59,163 bases of DNA from Acinetobacter tianfuensis. Its GTDB lineage: Bacteria; Pseudomonadota; Gammaproteobacteria; Pseudomonadales; Moraxellaceae. The stretch covers positions 1-59,163 of the forward strand of contig NZ_RAXV01000024.1 in assembly GCF_003611465.1 (NCBI RefSeq), written 5' to 3'. The notes beneath the pieces were generated by a model that saw only the letters and a list, made by a program, of their open reading frames with translations, was not told the origin of the DNA and did no database searches. Below are positions 1-8,588 of this stretch, in pieces; position 1 is the first letter of the stretch; each line of letters begins with the position of its first letter. Both the position numbers and the translations under genes were made by a program.

Positions 1-1
1 T

Positions 2-199
2 GCACTCGGTGCTATTTGTAAAAAGCTCCGCGCATATGCATACATCACTCCACGCGACGAGACTGGAGAAACGCTTCCGACCGCTGAGTCTGTTGCTGCT
101 TTTCGTAAACAACTGGCTTTCCGTGAAATTGAACTCATTTGGCCAGAATGGACAAGCGGCAATGTATTTTTAGGTACAAATGAGGAGGATGAAGCATGA
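2..199 (+). CDS. tail sheath protein FI, N-terminal segment (partial at window edge)
   Basis: The frame is open from the window edge and stops at 197-199. Its 65 residues match the central part of P2 gpFI: a segment ending in LRAYAYITPRDE, then FRKQLAFREIELIWPEW, the position where P2 FI has its conserved RELMVIWPD stretch. FI polymerises into the contractile sheath around the tail tube. The conserved remainder of FI continues at once in the next frame (196-804), so the gene is split here by an apparent -1 shift rather than ended. The last codons overlap the next start as ATGA. Upstream sequence is outside the window. Confidence 0.75.
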   Translation, partial: ALGAICKKLRAYAYITPRDETGETLPTAESVAAFRKQLAFREIELIWPEWTSGNVFLGTNEEDEA

Positions 200-804
200 A
201 TCTTGTATATGGATCAGGCATTTTAACAGCTGTCGTCGTTGCAGCGGCGCTGCGTGCCGAGACTGATAAAAAGGTCGGCTGGCATAAATCACTTTCAAAT
301 ATTGCTGTCACTGGCCCGACAGGAATCAGTCAGCCGATTACATGGGATTTAGAAGATCCTGATACCGATGCAGGCTATCTCAACAGCAATGACATCACAA
401 CAATGATTTTTCACAATGGCCCACGCTTTTGGGGTAATCGCAATTGTTCTGATGATCCGCGCTTTGCTTTTGAAGTGGCGACTCGAACTGCACAGTTCTT
501 GTTGGACACCATCATTAACGGCTGTTTTCCATTCGTTGATCAGCCTCTAACGCCTTTTTTGGCTAAAGACATTATTGATTCAATTAATGCCAAGTTAACT
601 GAGAATGTAAATGCTAAGCATTTGATTGGTGCCTCCGTTTGGTATGACCCAGCTGAAAATACAACGGAAGGCCTGTCGCAAGGCTTAATGTGGATTGATT
701 ATGACTACACCCCAGTTCCAACACTGGAAAATTTAGGGCTAAACCAGCGTATTACCGACCGTTATTTGGTCGACTTTGGTCAGCTAATTAATAACGCGGC
801 ATAA
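196..804 (+). CDS. tail sheath protein FI, C-terminal segment
   Basis: 202 residues matching the C-terminal half of P2-family contractile sheath protein: WHKSLSNIAV, TGPTGIS, GPRFWGNRNCSDDPRFAFE and IDYDYTPVPTLENLGLNQRITDRYLV are the strongly conserved sheath blocks. P2 FI is one protein of about 396 residues, so this is half a gene. A strong ribosome site (AGGAGG at 183-188, 7 bases from the ATG) and the ATGA overlap with the preceding frame mean it could be translated by coupling. Either a one-base loss has broken the sheath gene, or the sheath is made as two chains. The next gene, the tail tube, follows 19 bases later. Confidence 0.85.
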   Translation: MNLVYGSGILTAVVVAAALRAETDKKVGWHKSLSNIAVTGPTGISQPITWDLEDPDTDAGYLNSNDITTMIFHNGPRFWGNRNCSDDPRFAFEVATRTAQFLLDTIINGCFPFVDQPLTPFLAKDIIDSINAKLTENVNAKHLIGASVWYDPAENTTEGLSQGLMWIDYDYTPVPTLENLGLNQRITDRYLVDFGQLINNAA

Positions 805-823
805 CGTACAGGAGCGGGATGCA

Positions 824-1330
824 ATGCTTCCACGTGTTTTGAAAAATTTTAATGTGTTTATAGATACACACTCATGGGCAGGTGTCGCAGAAAGCGTCAC
901 CATTCCAAAAATTACCAAAAAAACCGAGGACTTTCGTGGTGCAGGCATGATTGGTGATATCGCTTTGTCGTTTGGCTATGAAAAGCTTGAAGGTGAAGTG
1001 GTTTATGCAGGCTTTGATGTCAAACAATACCGCCAGCTGGGTGTCTGTGGCACTTCTGATCTGCCTGTTCGTTTTGTTGGGATGTATGAGCGTCAAGACA
1101 ATTGCACATCGCAGATCGTGGAAATTTATACCCGTGGCCAGGCGATTGAAATTGATCCGGGTGACTCAAAAAATGGCGAAAAGACTGAAATCAAAATGTC
1201 TTACAACTATACCTATTACCGCATGGAAGTGGATGGTGCAGTCGAAGTGGAACTGGACTTCATTAATGGTGTTGAGCGTTTCGGTGAAACAAATTTAGCA
1301 CAAAGCATCAAAGCATTGCTTGGTCTATAA
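824..1330 (+). CDS. tail tube protein FII
   Basis: 168 residues, the usual length for P2 gpFII, which stacks as rings to form the inner tail tube through which DNA passes. Conserved features seen: the N-terminal LPRVLKNFNVFID, the SVTIPKITKKTEDFRGAGMIGD block and the C-terminal EIDPGDSKNGEKTEIK followed by a TYYR strand. It lies between sheath and E exactly as in P2. The start ATG follows a GGAG-type site (acaggagcggg). Nothing unusual. Confidence 0.93.
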   Translation: MLPRVLKNFNVFIDTHSWAGVAESVTIPKITKKTEDFRGAGMIGDIALSFGYEKLEGEVVYAGFDVKQYRQLGVCGTSDLPVRFVGMYERQDNCTSQIVEIYTRGQAIEIDPGDSKNGEKTEIKMSYNYTYYRMEVDGAVEVELDFINGVERFGETNLAQSIKALLGL

Positions 1331-1372
1331 GACCAGGCATTCCCTCCCCCATATTTATAATGAGCACATGAC

Positions 1373-1699
1373 ATGACACCTGAAGTACAGCAACAAAACC
1401 AAGACGCAATTCAAGACCCAAACCTCCGCACCATCACTTTTGATGAAGGCTTTAAACGCGGTGAACAGACCATCACCGAAATTGTGATCCGTAAACCCAA
1501 AACCCGTGCCCTTCGTGGACTGACATTGGTGAACGTGCTGCAACTGGACGTCGACACTTTGGCAAAACTGGCTCCACGCATTACCACGCCAACCATGACT
1601 GAAAATGACGTTTATGAACTGGCACCTTCGGATCTCACCAAGCTGTCAAAGGAAGTGATTGGTTTTTTTGTGAAAGCCGAGGACGAAGACTTCCAATAA
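1373..1699 (+). CDS. tail assembly chaperone gpE
   Basis: 108 residues, equivalent to P2 gpE: acidic N-terminus, then FKRGEQTITEIVIRKPKTRALRGLTL, VDTLAKLAPRITTPTMTENDVYELAPSDL. In P2-like and lambda-like phages this protein and its frameshifted extension bind the tape measure protein while the tail assembles. Near its 3' end is a run of seven T in the codon register G GTT TTT TTG, i.e. slippery T TTT TTT at 1663-1669, which gives the E' product annotated separately. Zero-frame termination is at 1699. Confidence 0.88.
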   Translation: MTPEVQQQNQDAIQDPNLRTITFDEGFKRGEQTITEIVIRKPKTRALRGLTLVNVLQLDVDTLAKLAPRITTPTMTENDVYELAPSDLTKLSKEVIGFFVKAEDEDFQ

Positions 1700-1833
1700 G
1701 TACCGATGAAGTCATTGCAGATTTAGCCGTGGTGTTCCATTGGACACCCGCTGACTGCGATGACTATGAACTGGATGAATTGATGGAATGGCATGAACGT
1801 GCGCGGGCACGTTGGGAAACAGAAAGCAAATGA
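1663..1833 (+). CDS. tail assembly chaperone gpE' (-1 frameshift extension of gpE)
   Basis: After a -1 shift on T TTT TTT (1663-1669) the frame stays open to a TGA at 1831-1833. It has no start codon with a ribosome site of its own. The extension contains DEVIADLAVVFHWTPADCDDY and LDELMEWHERARAR; the W-x-P and L-x-x-W pattern is that of P2 gpE'. P2 is known to make E+E' by the same kind of T-run slip. The product would be about 150 residues in total. Its stop overlaps the start of the tape measure gene (ATGA at 1830-1833), suggesting coupling. Confidence 0.85.
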   Translation, partial: FFCESRGRRLPISTDEVIADLAVVFHWTPADCDDYELDELMEWHERARARWETESK

Positions 1834-4412
1834 GTCAAATTAGCCTAAAAGCCATGTTAGAACTGGTGGACAAAGCCACTGCCCCACTTAAAGACATCAT
1901 GGGTTCGAGTGAAAAGACCTCTGATGCCTTGCGTACCCAACGTGAAGAATTAAATAAATTGAGCAAGTCTCAATCTGATATCACATCTTTCCGTCGTTTA
2001 TCCAGTGCGCTGAAAGGCACTAAAAAGGACTTAGAATCGGCACAGCAGACAGTTGCTCAACTTGCTCAAGAGCATGCCAACGTTGCCAAACCGACTCGGG
2101 CAATGACCAAAGAATTTGAAAAAGCCAAACAAACGGTTAAGGATTTAAAACAGGCAGAGCAAGATCAGCTGCGGCAATTGCAAATGCTTCGTACGGGCTT
2201 AAATCAAGCAGGTATCAGTACCAAATCCTTGAGTCGTGATGAACGTGACTTAAAGGCCAAAGTAGATATAGCAACCCAAGCTTTACAGCGCAAAAAAACT
2301 CAACTCGATAAACAGGCTGCAAGTCAAAAACGGCTTAATGACCTCGTTCAGCAACATAAAAATGCACAGGACTTGATTGGCAAAGTTTCTGATACTGGAG
2401 TACGTGCAGGTGCTGCAGCTGCAGTCGGTGCGGGTGCTTTAGGTGTCCCTATCAAAGCTTTTGCTGAAGCCGAAGATGCAGCGACGACGTTAAAAGTCTC
2501 CATGATGCAATCGAATGGCCAAGTGGCCAAAGAATTTACAGCCATCAATGAACTGGCCAATAAGTTAGGCACACAGCTTCCTGGTACAACAGCAGACTTC
2601 CAATTAATGATGGCTAAGCTCGTCCAGCAAGGTATCAGCTATAAAGCCATTCTTGGCGGTGTTGGTCAGGCTGCGGGCTATTTGGCCGTACAACTGAAAA
2701 TGCCTTTTGAAGATGCTGCCGAGTTTGCAGCAAAAATGCAGGATGCCACCAAAACCTCAGAAAAAGACATGCTCAGTTTAATGGATACGATTCAGCGATC
2801 GTATTACTTGGGTGTCGACTCCACCAACATGCTGCAAGGTTTTTCTAAAATCTCAGCAGGCATGAAAACCATTAAAGCCGAGGGTTTAGAAGGAGCAAAA
2901 GCTGTAGCTCCTTTACTTATCATGGCAGACCAAGCAGCACAGGCTGGAGAGACTGCAGGTAACGCCTACAGTAAAATTTTTGCATCGATGATGGACAGCA
3001 AAGGCATTAAAAAAGCCCTTAAAGGCTCCAAGTTTTCAATGAATTTCACCGACGGTAAAGGTGAGTTCGGTGGACTGGACAATATGTTCAAGCAGCTTGA
3101 AAAACTCAAAGGCCTAACCACTGAAGAAAGGCTACCGATCTTATCAGATATGTTTGGCGAGGATGGGGACACGATTAATGCACTTAATCTTTTGATTGAT
3201 AAAGGCAAGGCTGGCTATGATGAAACATTAGCAAAAATGAAGGCTCAGGCGGATCTGCAGAAACGTGTTAATGAGCAGCTCGGCACATTAAAAAATTTAT
3301 GGGATGCGGCTTCAGGTACATTTACCAGTGCTATGGTTAACTTTGGCGCTGCACTTGCACCAGAAATTAAGCAAGTAGTTTTATGGTTAACCGATGTTTC
3401 TGAGAGTATTGGAAAGTGGTCAAAAGCGAATCCTGAACTTTCTAACACAATTATGAAAACCATCGCAATTATTGTCATTCTTTTAGCCACCTTTAGTGCG
3501 CTATCCCTTGCATTGGTGACCCTACTCGGCCCAATGGCTTTACTACGTCTGACTTTTGGTGTACTTGGAGTTAAAGGGCTAGGACTCATTAAAATGCTGA
3601 GTGGCGTATATGGCGCTTTGAAATGGATCGGCTCAGGACTCAAAGTTTTATTTGTTCTTGCTAGAGCACATCCCATTATTGCCTTAATTACAGCATTAGC
3701 AGTCCTAGCATTTACCGTCTACCAAAATTGGGGAGCGATTAAAGAATTATTTGCACCTCTATTTGACAGCATTGCAAATGGTGCATCTCAACTATGGCAA
3801 AAGATTAAAACATTCTTTAGCAGTGGCATAACAAATATCAGTGCAACCATTATCAATTGGTCTCCGATCGGACTGTTTTATCGCGCCTTTGCTGCAGTGA
3901 TGAATTACTTTGGGGTGCAATTGCCAAGCACTTTCACAGGCTTTGGCCAAATGCTCATGCAAGGACTGGCCAACGGAATCAGTAATGGCATTGCGGGTGT
4001 GATTGGCAAAGCCAAAGCTGCTGCAGCCCAAGTCACCAATACAGTAAAAGGTGCTTTTGGCATCCACTCCCCTTCCCGTGTTTTTACGCAGTTGGGGGCA
4101 TACAACATGCAAGGTTTGGCGAACGGGATCTCAAACAATAGCCATCTGGCCAGCAATGCAATCGGCACAGCAAGTCAGGATATGTTGGGCTTTTTTGATA
4201 CCAGTGCTTTCAGTTTTGACCAACGTCCATCTATTTCAGCCAGTACCAAAAATGTCTCGGCAACAGCAGCTCCAGTGCAGCAAATTTTTAATATTTATGC
4301 TGCACCGGGTATGGATGAAAATGCGTTAGCACAATTGGTGGCAATGGAAGTAGCCAAGGCGCAGCGCATGCAGCAGCCAAGCAATGTCCGCAGCTATAGC
4401 GACAAAGATTAA
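1830..4412 (+). CDS. tail tape measure protein gpT
   Basis: 860 residues from the ATG that overlaps the E' stop. An in-frame ATG 18 bases upstream exists but lies inside E'. Residues about 5-200 are heptad-rich coiled coil; about 200-480 is the TP901-type core (AFAEAEDAATTLKVSMM, then GTQLPGTTADFQ). Hydrophobic segments follow at roughly 545-580 and 605-635. The C-terminus carries the widespread tape-measure motif GAFGIHSPSRVFTQLG and GLANGI. The protein sets tail length and is thought to help DNA cross the membrane. Long gene between E' and U, as in P2. Confidence 0.93.
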   Translation: MSQISLKAMLELVDKATAPLKDIMGSSEKTSDALRTQREELNKLSKSQSDITSFRRLSSALKGTKKDLESAQQTVAQLAQEHANVAKPTRAMTKEFEKAKQTVKDLKQAEQDQLRQLQMLRTGLNQAGISTKSLSRDERDLKAKVDIATQALQRKKTQLDKQAASQKRLNDLVQQHKNAQDLIGKVSDTGVRAGAAAAVGAGALGVPIKAFAEAEDAATTLKVSMMQSNGQVAKEFTAINELANKLGTQLPGTTADFQLMMAKLVQQGISYKAILGGVGQAAGYLAVQLKMPFEDAAEFAAKMQDATKTSEKDMLSLMDTIQRSYYLGVDSTNMLQGFSKISAGMKTIKAEGLEGAKAVAPLLIMADQAAQAGETAGNAYSKIFASMMDSKGIKKALKGSKFSMNFTDGKGEFGGLDNMFKQLEKLKGLTTEERLPILSDMFGEDGDTINALNLLIDKGKAGYDETLAKMKAQADLQKRVNEQLGTLKNLWDAASGTFTSAMVNFGAALAPEIKQVVLWLTDVSESIGKWSKANPELSNTIMKTIAIIVILLATFSALSLALVTLLGPMALLRLTFGVLGVKGLGLIKMLSGVYGALKWIGSGLKVLFVLARAHPIIALITALAVLAFTVYQNWGAIKELFAPLFDSIANGASQLWQKIKTFFSSGITNISATIINWSPIGLFYRAFAAVMNYFGVQLPSTFTGFGQMLMQGLANGISNGIAGVIGKAKAAAAQVTNTVKGAFGIHSPSRVFTQLGAYNMQGLANGISNNSHLASNAIGTASQDMLGFFDTSAFSFDQRPSISASTKNVSATAAPVQQIFNIYAAPGMDENALAQLVAMEVAKAQRMQQPSNVRSYSDKD

Positions 4413-4422
4413 GGGGACAATC

Positions 4423-4848
4423 ATGTTGATGAGTTTAGGACAATTCATTTTTCAAACCAGTACATTGGCCTTTCAAGAGATCCAACGCCAACGCTCATGG
4501 AGCTATGCCGAAAATGCCGTGGCCAATGGACGTGCGAAAAAGCAGTTCACTGGTGCAGGTGCAGATACTGTAACTTTGCCTGGTCTCATTTATGAAGAAT
4601 ATGGCTTCGGTACACGCTTTGCGCTGGATGAATTGGCAAGCATGGCCGACACAGGACAAGGCTATGTGTTGATGGATGGCTCAGGTTATTTATATGGTGT
4701 CTTTGTCATCGACAACATCGACGAAACCAAATCCATTTTGATGGACAACGGTGTCCCGCGTAAGGTGGATTACACCCTCAAGTTGAGCCGTGTTGATGAT
4801 GAGCGGGTAGAAACTCAATCTGCTCCTGCAAATGAAGGTGCGGCATGA
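4423..4848 (+). CDS. tail protein gpU
   Basis: 141 residues. I take the ATG at 4423 because AAGGGGA lies just upstream (4410-4416) and P2-like gpU starts with a MSLGQFIFQ-type sequence; the in-frame ATG at 4384 lies inside the end of T. The region LPGLIYEEYGFGTRFALDEL and GYVLMDGSGYLYGVFVIDNIDET is typical of P2 gpU, a tail completion protein. Its stop overlaps the D start as ATGA (4845-4848). Confidence 0.9.
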   Translation: MLMSLGQFIFQTSTLAFQEIQRQRSWSYAENAVANGRAKKQFTGAGADTVTLPGLIYEEYGFGTRFALDELASMADTGQGYVLMDGSGYLYGVFVIDNIDETKSILMDNGVPRKVDYTLKLSRVDDERVETQSAPANEGAA

Positions 4849-5834
4849 TTAAAACTCCAGTCTGCATTATCACAGCAAACAATAAGCCTTTAAATTCGAT
4901 TATTTCTAAGCGCATTTTAAGCGTTACTGTGACAGATAACCGCGCCAATGAAGCAGATGAACTGAGTATTGTTTTAGATGATTCCGATGGCGCATTAGAG
5001 TTGCCCAAACGTGGTGTACGTCTCAATTGTCAAATGGGTTTTAAGGGCGAAGGCTTACACGATAAAGGCGACTTTATTGTCGATGAGACTGAATGGTCAG
5101 GTACACCCGATCAGATCACCATTAAGGCATCCAGTGCAAATTTTAAAAGCAACATCAAAGAAGCCAAGTCTAAGTCTTACCACCGCAAAACCTTTGGAGA
5201 AATTGCGACTGAAATCGCGCAAAACCATGAACTAACTTTGGTCATGACAGCAGCTCTGAAGGCGATTTCTTTAAGCCATATTGACCAAACCAATGAGTCT
5301 GATCTCAACCTGCTGCAGCGGCTGGCCAAACAAAATGGTGCAGAGATGGCGGTGAAAAAAGATCGTCTTTTAATCTTTACCGCAGGCAGTGCCAAAACCG
5401 CTTCAGGTAAAGATTTACCGACGATCACTTTGACCAGGAACAGTGGCGACCAATTCCGTTACAGTGAGCAGGATCGTGAGTCTGACCATACGGGTGTATC
5501 AGCCAGTTATCAGGATACAGGCAAAGCCAAACGTGAAAAGGTAGTGGCTGGAGATAAAGGCAAGGTCAAACACTTAAAAGGGACGTTTTCCAATAAAGCT
5601 GAAGCAGAACGTGCCAGTGCTGCAAAGATGGCTGAGATTAAGCGTCAAATGGCGAAATTCAGCATTAATTTGGCCTATGGACTACCTGAGATCAGTACTG
5701 AGTCTCCAATCAAATTAGAAGGCTTTAAGACTGAGGTAGATAAGCTGAAATGGATTGTTGAAAAAGCCACTCATAGCTATGCTAAAAGTGGCGGGTTGAC
5801 TACTATATTAAATTTAGAGGCAAAAATAAATTAA
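4845..5834 (+). CDS. late control protein D / tail hub protein
   Basis: 329 residues, the size of P2 gpD, a baseplate hub protein related to T4 gp27. Seen: N-terminal KTPVCIITANNKPL, ILSVTVTDNRANEADELSIVLDD, the SLSHIDQTNESDLNLLQRLA block and the C-terminal LEGFKTEVDKLKWIVEKATHSY. It is translationally coupled to U (ATGA). It is the last gene of the tail operon in the window. No T-run hairpin follows; the convergent STAND gene ends only 6 bases downstream, so late read-through would be antisense to the cargo genes. Confidence 0.92.
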   Translation: MIKTPVCIITANNKPLNSIISKRILSVTVTDNRANEADELSIVLDDSDGALELPKRGVRLNCQMGFKGEGLHDKGDFIVDETEWSGTPDQITIKASSANFKSNIKEAKSKSYHRKTFGEIATEIAQNHELTLVMTAALKAISLSHIDQTNESDLNLLQRLAKQNGAEMAVKKDRLLIFTAGSAKTASGKDLPTITLTRNSGDQFRYSEQDRESDHTGVSASYQDTGKAKREKVVAGDKGKVKHLKGTFSNKAEAERASAAKMAEIKRQMAKFSINLAYGLPEISTESPIKLEGFKTEVDKLKWIVEKATHSYAKSGGLTTILNLEAKIN

Positions 5835-5840
5835 TTGAAT

Positions 5841-7910
5841 CTAATTTAATTGCTTCAGAGCTGTATTACTAGCCGCTCTTAGTTGATCAGCGACCTTAAT
5901 TTCAAGATGATCTTGTATCCACTGTTTATCCTTATAATCAACATTATGCAAATATAAGTGCCCAATCACTAATTGCTGGAGTAAAGAATAAACAAGTGAA
6001 TTTCCATAATTTTCTTGTTTGATTTTCTTAATTAACGATTTAGGTAACTCTTTAGATATAATTAATCTAGAATATAAATCCACCAAATAATAGGCTGGTG
6101 AACCTTTATTTTCCGTTAGATTCTCTGATATTTTAAGAAGTTGCGTATGTGCAGTAGATTTTGAAATCAACTGAATTATATACAAACACACACTAAAGCA
6201 AATTTGGTGTATTACTTTTTCTGCCATCTTTTTTGCGTCATCAGGCGATACCTGCTTTTTATCAGCAATAATAGATTTTATAAAATCTTTTAAATCTTTT
6301 TCTGTATCTTTAAAGATACTTAAATAAAAATTTAATACTTTTAACCCGTTATCATACGCTACCATTAGAATATCATTTAAATCACTTCTATTAATTGATG
6401 AGTGACGGTTTTTTGCGATTTGTCCTAGCACCTCAATACTTCTAATTGATGATGTTGATTGCTGAAACAATTCAAAATCAATCCTTTGTTCAAGTTCATT
6501 TTTTGTTATATCTAAATCTTTTTCATCAATAGAAATATCAAAAAAGTCTGGATCTTCCATCTGTTCATCTAATTGATCCATTTTATCAAACATTATTTTA
6601 CGTTGTTCTTCTGAGTTTTTATCTTCAAAAACTATTTTTTGAATTTCATCCCCTAATAAGCTCTTAAAATCAGTATATGATTTTAAACTCATTTCGAAAG
6701 GTTTTGTTCCATCCATCAAACATATAGCATGACTCAGTATTTCTTGCAAAATATCAGTAGATCTCAAATGATGAACCAAAAATATTAAAATATTAGCTTT
6801 ATTTTCATTATGCATATTCTTACATATTAATGTTATTTCATGAGATAAATCAGTTGCATTATCAGACAAATACTTAGCACAACAAAAATAATATAAATAT
6901 TTCTGAGAAAATTGTAGAGAATCATTATCTGGGGTAATTAATATTCCTGAATCAAGTAAAACTTCTTTAATATTTTTAGGTGCAATGTATTTAGCATCAT
7001 AAATTTTTATTACTTCAAAAAAATCTTCGTTAGACAATGACTCTAGATTACTTTGATATAGATAATAGGCTAAAAATGATAAAAAATTCAAAAAACCATC
7101 TAAATCATTGGTTAATGAAATATTAGCTCTTTTTAACATACCTGTTAATAAAACATAATAACATTGGCCATATGACGTTAACTGATAACTATTATTATTA
7201 CTCATATTTTCTAAAGTCTGAATAATCGTCAAAATATAAATAGGACGAGAATCCATTACATTCTTTTTCATCAGAGCATCAAAATGGGTAGATAATGCAT
7301 CAATTTTAGAATAAAAGTTGTTGTCAGTTTGAATAAAATCTACATCCTCACCAATACTGTACCATTTTTTATAAAGCTCATTCCTTTTAGAATATCCAAA
7401 ATTTAGTATTTCCACATCCTGAAAATTAAATTTAAGATACTTACTACTACCTGTATAAAAACTATTTTTATCAACAAAAATATAAACTTTTTTAAACTTT
7501 TCAGTTACTTCTTTTAAAAATTTATCTAAATAGCTATCTTTAAATCTCTGTTTTGAAAAATTATCAATAAAAAGAACATTATTAGAGTCCTCTAACGAAA
7601 CATTTAAACCATATTTTTTATTAAACCCTGAAACAAGGATATTTAGATCAATATTGTTTAATTCAGAAGCATCTAAAACAATAGAGTTAAAACCTTCTTC
7701 TAAGCAATCCATTGCTAATTTCTTCATAAGTGTAGTTTTTCCACACTCTTCACTACCTAAAAAATAGATATAGTTATATTTATTTACAATCTCTTTTACA
7801 GTCCACTTATATTTTTTTATCGTTAAATCACCATCCAGACATTTAATATCTGGATAGACAAAGATATCATCAAGGCTTACATAGTCTTTCTTGGAGTGCC
7901 TAATAGTCAC
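5841..7910 (-). CDS. STAND/NACHT-like NTPase, probably the C-terminal part of a TIR-STAND protein
   Basis: 689 residues counted from a GTG at 7910. Walker A is GSEECGKT (residues 52-59) and Walker B is VLFID (112-116). At about 335-352 is an FSQKYLYYFCCAKYLSD stretch, the winged-helix signature after NACHT/STAND ATPase cores. The remaining 330 residues are helical, likely a sensor. The GTG is a poor start: GGAG touches it and no spaced ribosome site is seen. The frame is open upstream through 25 more codons to an A10 run, where a -1 shift joins it to the TIR gene. Such proteins act as phage sensors in bacteria; here that role is inferred. The gene is AT-rich compared with the tail genes. Confidence 0.8.
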   Translation of the reverse strand: MTIRHSKKDYVSLDDIFVYPDIKCLDGDLTIKKYKWTVKEIVNKYNYIYFLGSEECGKTTLMKKLAMDCLEEGFNSIVLDASELNNIDLNILVSGFNKKYGLNVSLEDSNNVLFIDNFSKQRFKDSYLDKFLKEVTEKFKKVYIFVDKNSFYTGSSKYLKFNFQDVEILNFGYSKRNELYKKWYSIGEDVDFIQTDNNFYSKIDALSTHFDALMKKNVMDSRPIYILTIIQTLENMSNNNSYQLTSYGQCYYVLLTGMLKRANISLTNDLDGFLNFLSFLAYYLYQSNLESLSNEDFFEVIKIYDAKYIAPKNIKEVLLDSGILITPDNDSLQFSQKYLYYFCCAKYLSDNATDLSHEITLICKNMHNENKANILIFLVHHLRSTDILQEILSHAICLMDGTKPFEMSLKSYTDFKSLLGDEIQKIVFEDKNSEEQRKIMFDKMDQLDEQMEDPDFFDISIDEKDLDITKNELEQRIDFELFQQSTSSIRSIEVLGQIAKNRHSSINRSDLNDILMVAYDNGLKVLNFYLSIFKDTEKDLKDFIKSIIADKKQVSPDDAKKMAEKVIHQICFSVCLYIIQLISKSTAHTQLLKISENLTENKGSPAYYLVDLYSRLIISKELPKSLIKKIKQENYGNSLVYSLLQQLVIGHLYLHNVDYKDKQWIQDHLEIKVADQLRAASNTALKQLN

Positions 7911-7975
7911 TCCAAGATTATTTAAATATGATTCTAATTCTGAATTAGAATTTACAATATCAAAAGGAACAGGAT

Positions 7976-8449
7976 TTAAATTTGCTTTTTTTTTTGATTA
8001 TCAGTATCCAAGGACTTTAAAACCTTAGCTAACTCATCTGCAATATCAGTAAAAACATCATCTTCATCAGGCCATTTGACTATAGGTAAGGCATCCTTTG
8101 GCTGACACTTTAAATCATAAAAAATTGTGTGTGTCCATGAACATTTACGAGCAATAATAGGAAAAATATTTGCTTTACCAATTTTGTGCTGATCTAAGGC
8201 ATGTTTTAACTCAACATCTATACAATAGTTTGATGCTAGATAGTCAGAGCTAATTAAGCATATGAAGATAGTGCTTTCACTTAACGCTTGTTGTATCGAC
8301 CTTTGTAGACTTTCCCCTGTAAGTATTTCACTATCGTGCCAAAGCTCTACATTATGGCCTTTTAATACAGGCTTTAAATACTTTAGTAATTTATTTTTAG
8401 TATCTTCATCTTCATGACAATAACTGAGAAAAATTTTCAAATCAGACAC
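7976..8449 (-). CDS. TIR domain protein (N-terminal effector of a TIR-STAND gene)
   Basis: 157 residues, GTG start with AAGG about 9 bases upstream. TIR features in order: beta-A KIFLSYCHED (5-14), the WHD motif with I-x-x-G (37-45), ALSESTIFICLISSDYLAS, then SNYCIDVEL with Glu80 at the position of the catalytic glutamate of NAD-cleaving TIRs. The C-terminal 15 residues are a Lys/Gln tail encoded by an A10 run, and the stop comes two codons after the run. A -1 shift there continues directly into the STAND frame for a calculated 869-residue TIR-STAND chain. Either TIR alone plus fusion are both made, or the gene is broken. It has its own promoter. Confidence 0.85.
   Translation of the reverse strand: MSDLKIFLSYCHEDEDTKNKLLKYLKPVLKGHNVELWHDSEILTGESLQRSIQQALSESTIFICLISSDYLASNYCIDVELKHALDQHKIGKANIFPIIARKCSWTHTIFYDLKCQPKDALPIVKWPDEDDVFTDIADELAKVLKSLDTDNQKKKQI
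7985..7991 (-). other. candidate -1 frameshift site A AAA AAG within an A10 run
   Basis: On the minus strand the TIR codons read CAA AAA AAA AAG CAA ATT TAA. The last seven bases of the run plus G form A AAA AAG in the zero-frame register, the same heptamer used by Escherichia coli dnaX. After a -1 slip the frame reads AAA GCA AAT TTA and stays open into the STAND gene. Runs of nine or more A also permit RNA polymerase slippage. I see no clear Shine-Dalgarno stimulator about 10 bases upstream and no strong downstream stem. Confidence 0.6.
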
Positions 8450-8478
8450 TTATTTATACCTTTTTTAAAATTAGTATC

Positions 8479-8506
8479 TTTATATCATTTTCACAAAGTT
8501 TTTCAA
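8479..8506 (-). promoter_or_regulatory. predicted sigma70 promoter of the TIR-STAND gene
   Basis: Minus-strand TTGAAA (8501-8506) and TATAAA (8479-8484) with a 16-base spacer, about 30 bases before the GTG start of the TIR gene. It sits downstream of the terminator of the preceding gene, so the TIR-STAND unit appears to be transcribed alone. Confidence 0.55.
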
Positions 8507-8542
8507 ATAACAAAGTTGATCTTAATTTTATGACTAGGTCTT

Positions 8543-8568
8543 AAAAAAGCCCTCCACTGGAGAGCTTT
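8543..8568 (-). terminator. rho-independent terminator after the two-TM gene
   Basis: On the minus strand AAAGCTCTCC, loop AGT, GGAGGGCTTTTTT: a GC stem followed by a T run just after the stop of the 8589-9620 gene. One T-C mismatch lies within the stem. Confidence 0.7.
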
Positions 8569-8588
8569 GAATATTCTTTGTCCTAACA

